DNA of 64,000 bases from Anaerolineae bacterium. GTDB lineage: Bacteria; Chloroflexota; Anaerolineae; Promineifilales; Promineifilaceae. A program made the position numbers and the translations under genes. Position 1 is the first letter of the stretch. Each line of letters starts with the position of its first letter. The stretch spans positions 1-64,000 of the forward strand of contig JAHBVI010000016.1 in assembly GCA_019637635.1 (NCBI GenBank), given 5' to 3'. This document shows positions 42,721 through 51,416 of this stretch, piece after piece. The notes under the pieces were generated by a model. It saw only the letters and a program-made list of their open reading frames with translations. It made no database searches and had not been told where the DNA came from.

Positions 42721-43281
42721 ATGAACGGGCAGGTTTTATTATCCGAGCGCCAAATCACAGCGATTCTGCTCATTGCTTGTGGCCTTATTTTTACTGTCGG
42801 CGGCATCCTCTATACCGGCCGGGCCATCTGGCAGTGGCCGGCCAGCGCGACCGCTGTTTATCTGCGCTGGGAACGGGGTAGTGTCATCCTGGCTATTCTG
42901 GTTACTGCCTGGGGATTGGTTCTGCTGGAGGATCTCCTGCGAGCGGCCGGCGACCCGGTCATAGCGCGGTTAGGCATGGTCACTTATCTGATCGGCGCGG
43001 TTGTCGTCATCGTTGCCGAAACAGCCTATCTTTACAATCGCCAGTGGGTCTATTCCCAGACCGTGTTGTATGTGATACTGGCCTTGCTGGCTCAGGCAGC
43101 CTTTGGTCTATCGCTCCTTCAGACCCGGCTTGTGCCGGGGTGGGCCGGCTGGACGGCCCTGATTTGGAACCTGTTTTGGCTGATCGTCTTACCCATCGCT
43201 GCTCGAGATGACATGTACTATCCGGCGCTACATCATGTCGCCCCCTTCGTCATCGGCATTGCCCTGCTTACCTCCAGTTGA
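42721..43281 (+). CDS. Six-TM hypothetical membrane protein
   Basis: A 186-residue integral membrane protein with about six hydrophobic segments (starting ITAILLIACGLIFTVGGILY) and no recognised motif. I chose the ATG at 42721 over a GTG four codons earlier; AAAAGG lies twelve bases before it. The layout resembles small DUF-type membrane proteins found next to sensor genes. It is between the cytochrome and the propeller gene with short gaps, which suggests one transcript. Confidence 0.65.
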   Translation: MNGQVLLSERQITAILLIACGLIFTVGGILYTGRAIWQWPASATAVYLRWERGSVILAILVTAWGLVLLEDLLRAAGDPVIARLGMVTYLIGAVVVIVAETAYLYNRQWVYSQTVLYVILALLAQAAFGLSLLQTRLVPGWAGWTALIWNLFWLIVLPIAARDDMYYPALHHVAPFVIGIALLTSS

Positions 43282-43308
43282 CGGTGCATACCTCCAGAGA
43301 ATGAGCCT

Positions 43309-44301
43309 ATGAATGACAAAATTTTCCTGGCTGCTTTTGATAAAGGGATCACCCGCGCTGAATGTGACCGCCACGGCGATTGGCGCGTGGAACGCCTTAT
43401 CCCCGATCACCAGGTAACTTGCCTGGCGAACAACCCGGCGAACCCGGCAATTGTCTATGCCGGAACCCGCCATGGCGTCTTACGCTCTGATGATTGCGGC
43501 TATACCTGGCGCGCCAGTGGTATGGCGGGGTGGGTCGTCAAGTCGTTGGCCGTTAGCCCGCACGACGGCAACATTGTCTATGCGGGCACAAAACCAGCCC
43601 TGCTGTTTATCTCCAGCGATGGCGGCCAAACCTGGGCCGAATTGGAAGGATTCCGCCGCATTCCCAACCGTTGGTGGTGGTTCTCGCCGGCCGAACTACC
43701 CGACCGGCGTCCCTACGTCTTTGCCATCGCCCCTTCACCGGCCAAACCTGGAACGCTGCTGGCCGGAGTCGAACTGGGGGCGGTGGTGCGGAGTGATGAT
43801 AACGGCCGAACCTGGTCGCGCCACCGGCGCGGCGCGCTCCGTGACTGCCATTCGCTCAAATACCACGCCACCAATAGCAACTGGGTTTACGAAGCCGGTG
43901 GCAGCGGTGGCGGGGCCGCCTTTAGCCAGGATGGCGGCGAAACCTTTCGCAAGGCCAGGCAGGGGTTGGCGAAAAACTATGGCCTGGTTTGTGCAGCCGA
44001 TCCGGAAAACCCGGAAATCTGGTATATCTGCGTCGCCCCCAGCCCGTTTAACGCCTTTGGCAAAGCGCCGGAAATCTATCTTTACCGCACGATGGACGGC
44101 GCAGGCTGGCAGCCCATTGGCTGGCAATCCCACCCACTCCCCGTCGCCGCGACGGTTCTCACGACTATTCCGGGCGCGCCGGGCCATTTATACGCCGGAC
44201 TGGTCAACGGCGACATCTGGCACACGGCCGATTATGGCGATTCCTGGGTGAAAATGCCTTTCAACGTTGCCGGTATCTGGTTTTCGCTGCTTGTTATCTG
44301 A
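43309..44301 (+). CDS. BNR/sialidase-like beta-propeller protein
   Basis: A 330-residue protein with repeats of the form IVYAGTRHGVLRSDDCGYTWR, NIVYAGTKPALLFISSDGGQTWAE and VVRSDDNGRTWSR. The Asp-box (S-x-D-x-G-x-T-W) is plain in at least four copies, as in BNR/sialidase-like propellers and photosystem II stability factor-like proteins. There is no signal peptide, so it is probably cytoplasmic. It is not a glycosidase on the evidence here because no catalytic set is visible. It sits in the middle of the island. Confidence 0.82.
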   Translation: MNDKIFLAAFDKGITRAECDRHGDWRVERLIPDHQVTCLANNPANPAIVYAGTRHGVLRSDDCGYTWRASGMAGWVVKSLAVSPHDGNIVYAGTKPALLFISSDGGQTWAELEGFRRIPNRWWWFSPAELPDRRPYVFAIAPSPAKPGTLLAGVELGAVVRSDDNGRTWSRHRRGALRDCHSLKYHATNSNWVYEAGGSGGGAAFSQDGGETFRKARQGLAKNYGLVCAADPENPEIWYICVAPSPFNAFGKAPEIYLYRTMDGAGWQPIGWQSHPLPVAATVLTTIPGAPGHLYAGLVNGDIWHTADYGDSWVKMPFNVAGIWFSLLVI

Positions 44302-44340
44302 ACTGCTGGCAGAAAGTTCTGGAAAAAATTGAGGTATGCC

Positions 44341-44721
44341 ATGCCCATCACAGCTTCCCGCCAAAGTAAAACCGCCCTGGTGGCCGCGTTGGTCTTTCTG
44401 TCCTGGTTGGGCGCTTATGTCCATACTACCCTCGAATTAGAACTGCCCGTTTGGCGCTGGGAAAACAGCTTTCCGGCGCTGATGGGGCTGGTGTTATTCC
44501 TCGGCTGGTGGAGGCAGCCCCACCGGCGCCGGTTATGGGCCTGGCTGCTGATAGCTTGGACCTTCGGCGCGCACCTCGTAATCGGTGCGCTCCTCTCTGT
44601 TTTGCCTATCCCACTCTGGCCGTTCTATCCTGAGCAATCGCTGGGCCATTACGTTTCCCACCTGATCTATGCCGTAGCCCAGTTACCCCTCATTTGGGTG
44701 CTTTGGCAGGAAATCAAATAG
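44341..44721 (+). CDS. Four-TM hypothetical membrane protein
   Basis: A 126-residue protein with about four hydrophobic segments (for example TALVAALVFLSWLGAYVHTTL and AWLLIAWTFGAHLVIGALLSVL). I chose the ATG at 44341, seven bases after TTGAGG. I do not recognise the family. It is followed 18 bases later by another small membrane-protein gene, so the two may work together. Confidence 0.6.
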   Translation: MPITASRQSKTALVAALVFLSWLGAYVHTTLELELPVWRWENSFPALMGLVLFLGWWRQPHRRRLWAWLLIAWTFGAHLVIGALLSVLPIPLWPFYPEQSLGHYVSHLIYAVAQLPLIWVLWQEIK

Positions 44722-44739
44722 CGCAAAGGATGCCTACCG

Positions 44740-45321
44740 ATGACTAAGACAGCTTTTCGTTGGAGTGGAATCTTCTTAATAGTGGGTGCCTCGCTGCAAG
44801 GGGTGGCAACCGTACTCCTGGCGATGCAACCGGTGATGAACCAACCGTTGTCGCCGGGCATCAGTCTGATCTTCCTGCTGGCCGGGATATTTCTCCTTTT
44901 GTCATTACCGGCCGTCTATGCCCGGCAGGCAAATCGAGCTGGATGGTCAGGTCTTGTCGGTCATGGGCTGCTGCAAACTGGTATCCTTCTGTGGATCGTT
45001 CTGGCTGCCCCACCCCTTCTCTATCCTTCACTTAACCTGATTCCCGGCGAAAACGGGCTGTTTTTTTCCCTGGGTGTAGCCCTCACAATGGGCTTTCTCC
45101 TGACCGGAATCGTAACCATTCGGGCCGAAGTCTTTCCGCGCCGGGCCGGCATCCTGCTGCTGGCGGCCACCGGCGGCTTCTTCTTCTCTTTTTTCATTGC
45201 CGAGTTCCTGCCACCGGTGACCGGGCAGATCGGTTCGGCCACCTTCGCCGTTCTCCTCGCGCTGGCCCTGGCCTGGCTGGGTCGCACGCTGTGGCTTGGC
45301 ACACCTGGGCCAACGCGATGA
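44740..45321 (+). CDS. Six-TM hypothetical membrane protein
   Basis: A 193-residue protein with about six hydrophobic segments, starting FRWSGIFLIVGASLQGVATVLLAM. No motif is recognised. Size and spacing resemble the 42721 membrane protein, but sequence similarity is not obvious by eye. It lies directly before the histidine kinase gene (73 bases). Confidence 0.65.
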   Translation: MTKTAFRWSGIFLIVGASLQGVATVLLAMQPVMNQPLSPGISLIFLLAGIFLLLSLPAVYARQANRAGWSGLVGHGLLQTGILLWIVLAAPPLLYPSLNLIPGENGLFFSLGVALTMGFLLTGIVTIRAEVFPRRAGILLLAATGGFFFSFFIAEFLPPVTGQIGSATFAVLLALALAWLGRTLWLGTPGPTR

Positions 45322-45394
45322 CGACGGCATTGCCTTCGGCTGGACTTTAGTAAGCAGCTTTGTTATCCCGTAAGGACGCCACGAATATGGTAAA

Positions 45395-47512
45395 ATGATG
45401 AGTATGAAACGGCCGTATCAGCCTCAGTCGGCCCCTATGCCCACCATCAATCGGACACCGAGCCGCCTGGCCTGGTCGCTGGCGCTGCTTGCCACTATGC
45501 TCTCCCTGGCGGGGGTGGTGCTGATCGTCTACTTCGCCCTCACCTCCGGCGACATGAGCCATCTCCTTTCCCACGCGGCCTTGAACCCTTTTATCGCCAT
45601 CGTCTACGGGATTGTGGGCGCGTTGGTCGCCTCACGACACCCCCGCAATACGATTGGCTGGATTTTTGTCTCCGTTGCCGTTCTCTCTGCCTTGAATATC
45701 GCGGTTGGGGCTTACGGCCGTTATGCCACCGCCTCCTTGAACATGGGCATGACCGGCCTCGCCCTGGCGAACTGGCTCGGGAGTTGGTTCTGGCTTCCCG
45801 CCTTCTTTTTGCCGACGATATTCGTCTTCTATCTATTTCCCGACGGCCGTTTACCATCCCGTCACTGGGTCATCCCCTTCTGCTCGGCCGCGGCCGGGCT
45901 GTTTATGGTCACCGCCGGGGTAGCTCTCCATCCCGGCCCGCTGGCGTTGTGGAAAACTGGCCCGAACCCCTATGGCCTGCCGGCGGCTGTTGACCTCCTC
46001 AATGTGGCTAATCAGGCTGGAGCTGGGCTGCTAACGGTAGGCTTCCTGGGGGCCATCGCGGCCTTTGGCCTGCGCTTCCGTCGCTCCCACGGCATCGAGC
46101 GGGAACAGATGAAATGGCCCCTTTACGCGCTGGGTTTATTTCTGTTGGGTGTGGCCGGCAGCGCAGTTGCCGGGCTTGTCTGGACAGAGAATCAATGGCT
46201 GCTGGAGTTGAGCATTGCCGGCAGCAACCTGACTGTCCTGGCGGTGGCGGTGGCTGCCGGCATTGCCATCCTGCGTCACCAGCTTTACGACATCAATCTC
46301 GTCATTTACCGCACGCTGCTCTACGGGGCGCTCACGGTCAGCGTGGTTGTTATCTACGTGTTGGTTGTCAGCGGGCTGGGAATCTTATTGCAGGCGCGTG
46401 GCCACCCCGTCATCGCTCTGCTGGCCACGGGGCTGGTGGCCGTCCTCTTTCATCCGTTACAGGAGTGGTTACAGCGCGGCGTCAACCGGCTTTTCTACGG
46501 GGAGCGAGACGATCCCCTGGCCGCCCTCTCTAAACTGGGTAAGCGGCTGGAAGCGGCCCTCGCCCCTGACGTGGTATTACCGACCCTGGTAGAGACGATT
46601 GCCCAGACCTTGAAGCTGCCCTACGTGGCCATCAGCATACGCGCCGGTGAGGAGATTAAGACGGCCGCTGTAGTCGGCAATGAGGTCGAAAACACGCTGC
46701 GTCTGCCTCTGATCTACCAGGGGGAAAAGGTGGGGGAACTGATTGCCGGCGCCCGCAGTGTGGACGAGCGTTTCAGCCAGACAGATCACCATCTGTTGGA
46801 ACACATCGCCCACCAGGCTGGCCCGGCCGTTCACGCCGTCCAGTTAACGGCCGCCTTGCAACATTCACGCTTGCAGATGGTCCGAACGCGGGAAGAAGAG
46901 CGTCGTCGCCTGCGGCGTGATTTGCACGACGGCCTGGGAGCCACCCTGGCTGCCCTGAACCTGGAGGCGGGCGTTTTGCGCCGCGCGATCCGCAGCGATC
47001 CAGAGGAAGCGGAAGCGTTAGTGGATGAACTGCGGCTGGAGATTCGAGCGATGATTGACGATATTCGCCGCCTCGTCTATGCCCTGCGGCCACCCACCCT
47101 GGATCAATTGGGCCTGGTTGTGGCCGTGCGCGCCCTTGCCAGTCAGTGCAGCCGCCCCGGCGAGAATGGGCAGGCCAGCCTGCACGTCCAGATCGAATCG
47201 CCAGAGGAATTGCCATCTTTGCCCGCGGCGGTGGAAGTGGCTGCCTATCGCATCGCCCAGGAAGCCCTGACAAACGTTGTCCGCCATGCCCAGGCCCACC
47301 ACTGCCTGGTTCGTCTTGAGCTAAATGGCGCGCTAAACATTGAGATTGTGGATGATGGTGTGGGCCTCCCGGCCGGCGGCCGCCAAAATGGTGGCCTGGG
47401 ACTCCTTTCGATGCGGGAGCGGGCGGTGGAGTTGGGTGGCGCCTGTGTCATTGAGCCGGCCTCCGGTGGCGGCGTCCGGGTTCTGGCATCGCTTCCCTTG
47501 TCCAAGGCGTAA
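45395..47512 (+). CDS. Sensor histidine kinase with seven-TM-like N-terminus and GAF-like domain (NarX/DesK class)
   Basis: A 705-residue kinase. About eight hydrophobic segments fill residues 25-350, then a GAF-like domain (about 370-480), a HisKA_3 dimerisation helix with REEERRRLRRDLHDGLGATLAALNLE and the phospho-accepting His at about 510, and an HATPase_c domain (N box EALTNVVRHAQA near 630, G boxes DDGVGLPA and GGLGLLSMRERA). It should sense a membrane-associated or redox signal. Its response regulator starts three bases after its stop, so the two are translationally linked. Confidence 0.92.
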   Translation: MMSMKRPYQPQSAPMPTINRTPSRLAWSLALLATMLSLAGVVLIVYFALTSGDMSHLLSHAALNPFIAIVYGIVGALVASRHPRNTIGWIFVSVAVLSALNIAVGAYGRYATASLNMGMTGLALANWLGSWFWLPAFFLPTIFVFYLFPDGRLPSRHWVIPFCSAAAGLFMVTAGVALHPGPLALWKTGPNPYGLPAAVDLLNVANQAGAGLLTVGFLGAIAAFGLRFRRSHGIEREQMKWPLYALGLFLLGVAGSAVAGLVWTENQWLLELSIAGSNLTVLAVAVAAGIAILRHQLYDINLVIYRTLLYGALTVSVVVIYVLVVSGLGILLQARGHPVIALLATGLVAVLFHPLQEWLQRGVNRLFYGERDDPLAALSKLGKRLEAALAPDVVLPTLVETIAQTLKLPYVAISIRAGEEIKTAAVVGNEVENTLRLPLIYQGEKVGELIAGARSVDERFSQTDHHLLEHIAHQAGPAVHAVQLTAALQHSRLQMVRTREEERRRLRRDLHDGLGATLAALNLEAGVLRRAIRSDPEEAEALVDELRLEIRAMIDDIRRLVYALRPPTLDQLGLVVAVRALASQCSRPGENGQASLHVQIESPEELPSLPAAVEVAAYRIAQEALTNVVRHAQAHHCLVRLELNGALNIEIVDDGVGLPAGGRQNGGLGLLSMRERAVELGGACVIEPASGGGVRVLASLPLSKA

Positions 47513-47515
47513 ACC

Positions 47516-48160
47516 ATGAGTTCCCTGACTGTCTTGATCGCTGATGATCACCCCCTCTTCCGCAAAGGGATGCAGGCCCTTCTCAAATCCATGCCCGGTA
47601 TTGAGCTCGTTGGCGAGGCCAAGAGTGGCAAAGAAGCGGTCAGCATGGCCCTGGCCCAACAACCGGACGTTGTTTTGATGGACTTACAGATGCCGGATGG
47701 CAGCGGCCTGGCAGCCACACGGGAACTGAGCCAGAGCAGCCCAACCGTTCGCATCCTGGTTGTCACGCTTTTTGAAGATGACGAATCCATCTTTGCCGCG
47801 CTGCGCGCCGGGGCGCGCGGCTACATCCTGAAGGATGCCGACGAAGAGGAAATGATGCGCGCGATTCGCGCGGTTGGGGAGGGTGAAGCCATTTTCAGTC
47901 CCACGATTGCGTCCCGCCTGATGGAGTACTTTGCCACAACTCGCAGCCTCGTGCCTCAAGGCGTCTTCCCCGAACTAAGCGACCGCGAGCGGGAGATCTT
48001 AACGCTGATCGCCCGCGGGGAGGCGAACGCGGCTATCGCCGAACAGTTGAGCATCACCTTGAAAACAGTCCGCAACCATGTTTCCAACATCTACAGCAAA
48101 TTGCAGGTAGCCGACCGCGCCCAGGCTGCCATCCGGGCGCGAGAAGCTGGTTTAGGCTAA
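47516..48160 (+). CDS. NarL/FixJ-type response regulator
   Basis: A 214-residue regulator. The receiver domain has acidic pair Asp10/Asp11, phospho-acceptor Asp56 in VLMDLQMPDG, Thr/Ser near 84 and Lys in YILKDA (about 106). A LuxR-type helix-turn-helix is at about 148-210 (LSDREREILTLIARGEANAAIAEQLSITLKTVRNHVSNIYSKL). It binds DNA when phosphorylated by the kinase encoded just upstream. Targets may include the cytochrome and membrane genes of the same island. Confidence 0.95.
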   Translation: MSSLTVLIADDHPLFRKGMQALLKSMPGIELVGEAKSGKEAVSMALAQQPDVVLMDLQMPDGSGLAATRELSQSSPTVRILVVTLFEDDESIFAALRAGARGYILKDADEEEMMRAIRAVGEGEAIFSPTIASRLMEYFATTRSLVPQGVFPELSDREREILTLIARGEANAAIAEQLSITLKTVRNHVSNIYSKLQVADRAQAAIRAREAGLG

Positions 48161-48167
48161 GAAGACA

Positions 48168-48211
48168 ACCGTAATCCGACTTCGGGTCACGGATGACGGG
48201 TTACGGATGAC
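48168..48211. repeat. Iterated CGTAATC/CGGATGA words
   Basis: Imperfect heptamers (CGGATGACGGGTTACGGATGACG) after the response regulator. They write R-H-P-stop of the aminotransferase gene on the minus strand. Confidence 0.75.
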
Positions 48212-49457
48212 GACCATCATATTCTGCCGAGGCCAGCTTAATACACGCCGCCACCACTGTCATCGCCTGTTCCACTTCGGCGACGGGCGGGCGGCTGGGG
48301 GCCAGGCGGATATTGCGATTGTGGGGGTCACGGCCGTAGGGATATGTCGCCCCCGCCGGCGTTAACGAAACGCCGGCCGCATTGGCCAGCGCCACCACCT
48401 GGTCAGCCACCGGGCGCGCCGTGTCCAGGCTGACGAAGTAGCCCCCCTTTGGCTCTGCCCAGGTTGCCAGACCAGAGTTCCCCAACTCCTGCGCCAAGAT
48501 GCGGTAAACGGCCTCAAACTTGGGGCGCAGCAGGTTGGCATGATCCTGCATCAGGCCAGGAATGCCGCCGGGATAGAGTTGCAGGAAGCGCACATGGCGA
48601 TACTGCTCCACCTTGTTCGGGCCGATGGATTGCGCTCCCATCAGGCCGGTGATGTACTTCACATTCGCCACGCTGGTGGCAAAAAAGCCCACGCCCGCTC
48701 CGGCAAAGGTCATCTTGGAAGTGGAGCCATACACATACACCCGGTCGGGATGCCCGGCGGCGGCACACAGGTGCAGCAGGTTGGGCGGCGCGGGGTAGTC
48801 ATCGGTGAGGTGATGGACGCGGTAGGCGTCGTCGGCCAGGATGGTGAAATCGGGCACGGCCGTTTCCATACCCGCCAACCGCTGCGCCACTTCGTCGGTA
48901 ATCGTTTCGCCGGTGGGGTTGCTGTAAGTAGGCACAAAAAAGATGCCTTTCACCGCCGGATCACTTTTTGCCAGTCGTTCCACGGCGTCCATATCCGGGC
49001 CATCCGGCGTCATCTCCACCGCGACCATCTCAATGCCCAGCTTTTCCAGCAGGTAAAAGTGGCGGTCATACCCCGGCACGGTCACGATCATTTTGGGTTT
49101 GTCTTGGGCCCACGGCCGTGGGCTATCTTTCAGGCCACGCAGCATGGCCCACATCAGCGTATTGGCCATCAGTTCCAGGCTGGCGTTGTTCCACACCACC
49201 ATCTCTTCCGGTTGGGCATCCAGCACGGTGGCAAAGAGGGCGCGCGCCTCCGGCAACCCGCTGACGCCGCCGGGGTAATTGCGAATATCAATGCCACCCG
49301 GCGTCAACAGCGTGTCCTCATTGACAATGGTCAACATCTCGTTTGAGAGGTCAAAATCGGCGTCACTCGGCTGGCCGCGCTGCATGTTTAGCTTGAGGCC
49401 AAGCCTTTTATAAGCATCATATTGTTCCTGGTATGTGTGCAAATCGGTCACAGTCAA
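48201..49457 (-). CDS. PLP-dependent aminotransferase, aspartate aminotransferase type Ic (PF12897-like)
   Basis: A 418-residue fold-type I aminotransferase. Signature stretches are LNMQRGQPSDADFDLSNEML (about 23-42), RNYPGGVSGLPEARALF (59-75), FVPTYSNPTGET (174-185), LADDAYRVHHL (208-218), and the PLP Lys248 in YGSTSKMTFAG. These match the aspartate aminotransferase group Ic known from actinobacteria. It would make aspartate/glutamate or a related amino acid. The last ~26 codons are duplicated at 41428-41504 across the island. Confidence 0.88.
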   Translation of the reverse strand: MTVTDLHTYQEQYDAYKRLGLKLNMQRGQPSDADFDLSNEMLTIVNEDTLLTPGGIDIRNYPGGVSGLPEARALFATVLDAQPEEMVVWNNASLELMANTLMWAMLRGLKDSPRPWAQDKPKMIVTVPGYDRHFYLLEKLGIEMVAVEMTPDGPDMDAVERLAKSDPAVKGIFFVPTYSNPTGETITDEVAQRLAGMETAVPDFTILADDAYRVHHLTDDYPAPPNLLHLCAAAGHPDRVYVYGSTSKMTFAGAGVGFFATSVANVKYITGLMGAQSIGPNKVEQYRHVRFLQLYPGGIPGLMQDHANLLRPKFEAVYRILAQELGNSGLATWAEPKGGYFVSLDTARPVADQVVALANAAGVSLTPAGATYPYGRDPHNRNIRLAPSRPPVAEVEQAMTVVAACIKLASAEYDGRHP

Positions 49458-49474
49458 CTCTCCAATCAGGGATA

Positions 49475-49511
49475 ATAGAAACCGGGTTTTTGAGAAAAAC
49501 CCGGTTTCTAT
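49475..49511. terminator. ATAGAAACCGGGTTTTT hairpin
   Basis: Perfect 17-base arms at 49475-49491 and 49495-49511, loop GAG. It stands between the nucleoside kinase and the aminotransferase and probably ends the former. Confidence 0.8.
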
Positions 49512-49573
49512 CTTATTCTACCTCAGACAACCCAAAGCAACCTGCGGCAAATTGCACGAGTGGGGAAGAGTGG

Positions 49574-49612
49574 TGATTGGAGATTAGAGATTGGAGCAAT
49601 CTCCAATCTCTA
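49574..49612. repeat. Iterated GGAGATT hairpin
   Basis: GATTGGAGATTAGAGATTGG and its complement around CA. The kinase gene's stop TAG lies at its right edge. Confidence 0.85.
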
Positions 49613-51337
49613 TAACAGCAGCCCCGGCTCGTAATGCTCCAAAAGGGAGCCGCCGATGAATTCGCGCAGGATGGAATCGCCGGGAATGTGGGCGCGCAGT
49701 TCGGGGGGCAGGGGGTCGAACCATTGTAAAAAGGCGCGGAGGCGGTTGGCCTCGATGCGTTCGGGGGCGTCTGGCTCCACTTGCACCAGCAGCGGCTCGG
49801 CAAAGGGTTTGAGCGCGGCCAGTTCATACACCAGGGCGGAGTTGAAAAAGACATCAGCGTTGCTTTGGTGCGGGAAGATGTGCCGCTTTTCGCCGCGCCG
49901 CACACTGGGCCAACGGGCAATGGTGTCGGCGGCGGTGTAGCCGCGATGGGTGGCGTCGCGCACGATGCGGCGCAGCAGGCGGGTGTCGGTGGTGGGGATG
50001 CGGTTGTGTTTGTCCAGGTTGAGTTGAGTGAAGGCGGAGATGAAGATGCGGTAGACGGCTTCGGGGGGGACGTTTTGCACCAGGCGGGGGTTGAGGCCGT
50101 GAATGCCTTCGATGAGGATGATATGTTCCGGGCCAATTGTCAACGGGTCGCCTGCTTCGCGGCGGCCGGTGTGGAAATTGAAACGGGGTTGGATGATGGT
50201 TTCGCCTTGCAGCAGTTGGCGCATTTGTTGTTGGAAGAAGGCCACATCTACTGCTTCCAGAGCTTCAAAATCAAACGCGCCGGTTTCATCACGGGGGGTC
50301 TCTTCCCGATTGACGAAATAGTTGTCCATGCCCACCGTGATGGGGCGAATGCCCCGCGCCAGCAGTTGAATGGCCAGCCGTTTGCTGAAGGTGGTTTTGC
50401 CGGCGGAGGTGGGGCCAGAGATGAGGACGATGCGCACGGCCGTGTGCCGTTCGTCTGAACGCCGTTCAGCAATCTCGTTGGCAATGCGGTTCAACTGGCG
50501 CTGGTGCAGGGCCTCGGATACCAGGATGGCTTGCAGGATACGGCCGTTGCTCAATGTCTCGTTTAGCGCCGCCACTTTGGGCACACCAATGAGGGACAGC
50601 CATTGGGCGTACTCTTGAAAGACGCGCGCCAGCACCGGCTCGTCCTCAAACGATTGCAGCACATCTGGCTGGTGGCGGCGGGGGAATTGCAAGATGAAGC
50701 CATTGTTATACGGCCGGAGATCAAACGGTTCCAGATAACTGGTGCGCGGCGCCATAAAACCATGAAAGTAATCCCGTTCGCCGTTTAGTTCATAGAGCGT
50801 CAGGTAATCCTTGCGCCGTTTGGCAAATAGTTCGGCCTTCTCTTCATCCCCCCAATCGCGGAACAGTTGCAGCGCCTCGTCCAACGGCACCCGCACCTGG
50901 TTGATGGGCAGGTCGGCCGCCACCAACTCCCGCATCCGCTTTTTGAGCGCGTCCAGATCAACCTGGGTCGCCCGCACGCCGTCAAATTCACAGTAGTACC
51001 CGCCAAAAGGCATGGAGTGCATGATGGTGATGGTATAGGCTGGGAACAGTTCGGCGGCGGCGGCCACCATCAGGAAAGAGAGCGAGCGGCGGTAAATACG
51101 CGAGCCATCGGAGTCGGCGGTGGTGATGGGGACGAGGTCGGCGTCGGTTTGCAGGGAAATGGAAAGTTCACGCAGGCGGCGATTCATCAACACGGCCACG
51201 GTACGGCCGTGGCCCGGCCGCTCCAATTCGGCGGCCTGCACAAAGGCTTCAATGGGGGTACCGACCGGCGCTTCAAAGGCACGGCCGTCCGGGAAACGGG
51301 CCTGGATGGTCTGGCGGGGGGGGGTGGGGATAACCAT
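49610..51337 (-). CDS. Nucleoside kinase with TGS/SAD-like N-terminus
   Basis: A 575-residue protein. The N-terminus (about 10-75) is TGS-like, followed by a threonyl-tRNA synthetase-like SAD segment (about 85-200, with HSMPFGGYYCEFDG in place of the editing motif). The C-terminal half (about 300-500) is a uridine kinase/phosphoribulokinase fold with P-loop ISGPTSAGKTTFSKRL and DNYFVNREETPRDE. It phosphorylates nucleosides, probably uridine or cytidine; the function of the TGS/SAD part is unknown. This domain order is a known bacterial type. Its start lies in an iterated repeat. Confidence 0.88.
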   Translation of the reverse strand: MVIPTPPRQTIQARFPDGRAFEAPVGTPIEAFVQAAELERPGHGRTVAVLMNRRLRELSISLQTDADLVPITTADSDGSRIYRRSLSFLMVAAAAELFPAYTITIMHSMPFGGYYCEFDGVRATQVDLDALKKRMRELVAADLPINQVRVPLDEALQLFRDWGDEEKAELFAKRRKDYLTLYELNGERDYFHGFMAPRTSYLEPFDLRPYNNGFILQFPRRHQPDVLQSFEDEPVLARVFQEYAQWLSLIGVPKVAALNETLSNGRILQAILVSEALHQRQLNRIANEIAERRSDERHTAVRIVLISGPTSAGKTTFSKRLAIQLLARGIRPITVGMDNYFVNREETPRDETGAFDFEALEAVDVAFFQQQMRQLLQGETIIQPRFNFHTGRREAGDPLTIGPEHIILIEGIHGLNPRLVQNVPPEAVYRIFISAFTQLNLDKHNRIPTTDTRLLRRIVRDATHRGYTAADTIARWPSVRRGEKRHIFPHQSNADVFFNSALVYELAALKPFAEPLLVQVEPDAPERIEANRLRAFLQWFDPLPPELRAHIPGDSILREFIGGSLLEHYEPGLLL

Positions 51338-51416
51338 AGGTGTCAGGTGTTTGGGTGTCAGGTGTCAAGTGTCAAGTGTCACGTAACTTGACACTTGACA
51401 CCTGATACTTGACACG
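51338..51416. repeat. Iterated GTGTCAA/GTGTCAG hairpin
   Basis: About six heptamers on the left face TTGACAC-type words on the right. It writes the last ~12 codons, including V-K-Y-Q-V-S-S-V-K-L, and the stop of the phospholipase-like gene. Confidence 0.88.

Noticed and set aside
49513-50136. 207-codon frame inside the nucleoside kinase
   Set aside because: Low-complexity Pro/Ser/Thr shadow of the kinase in another phase.
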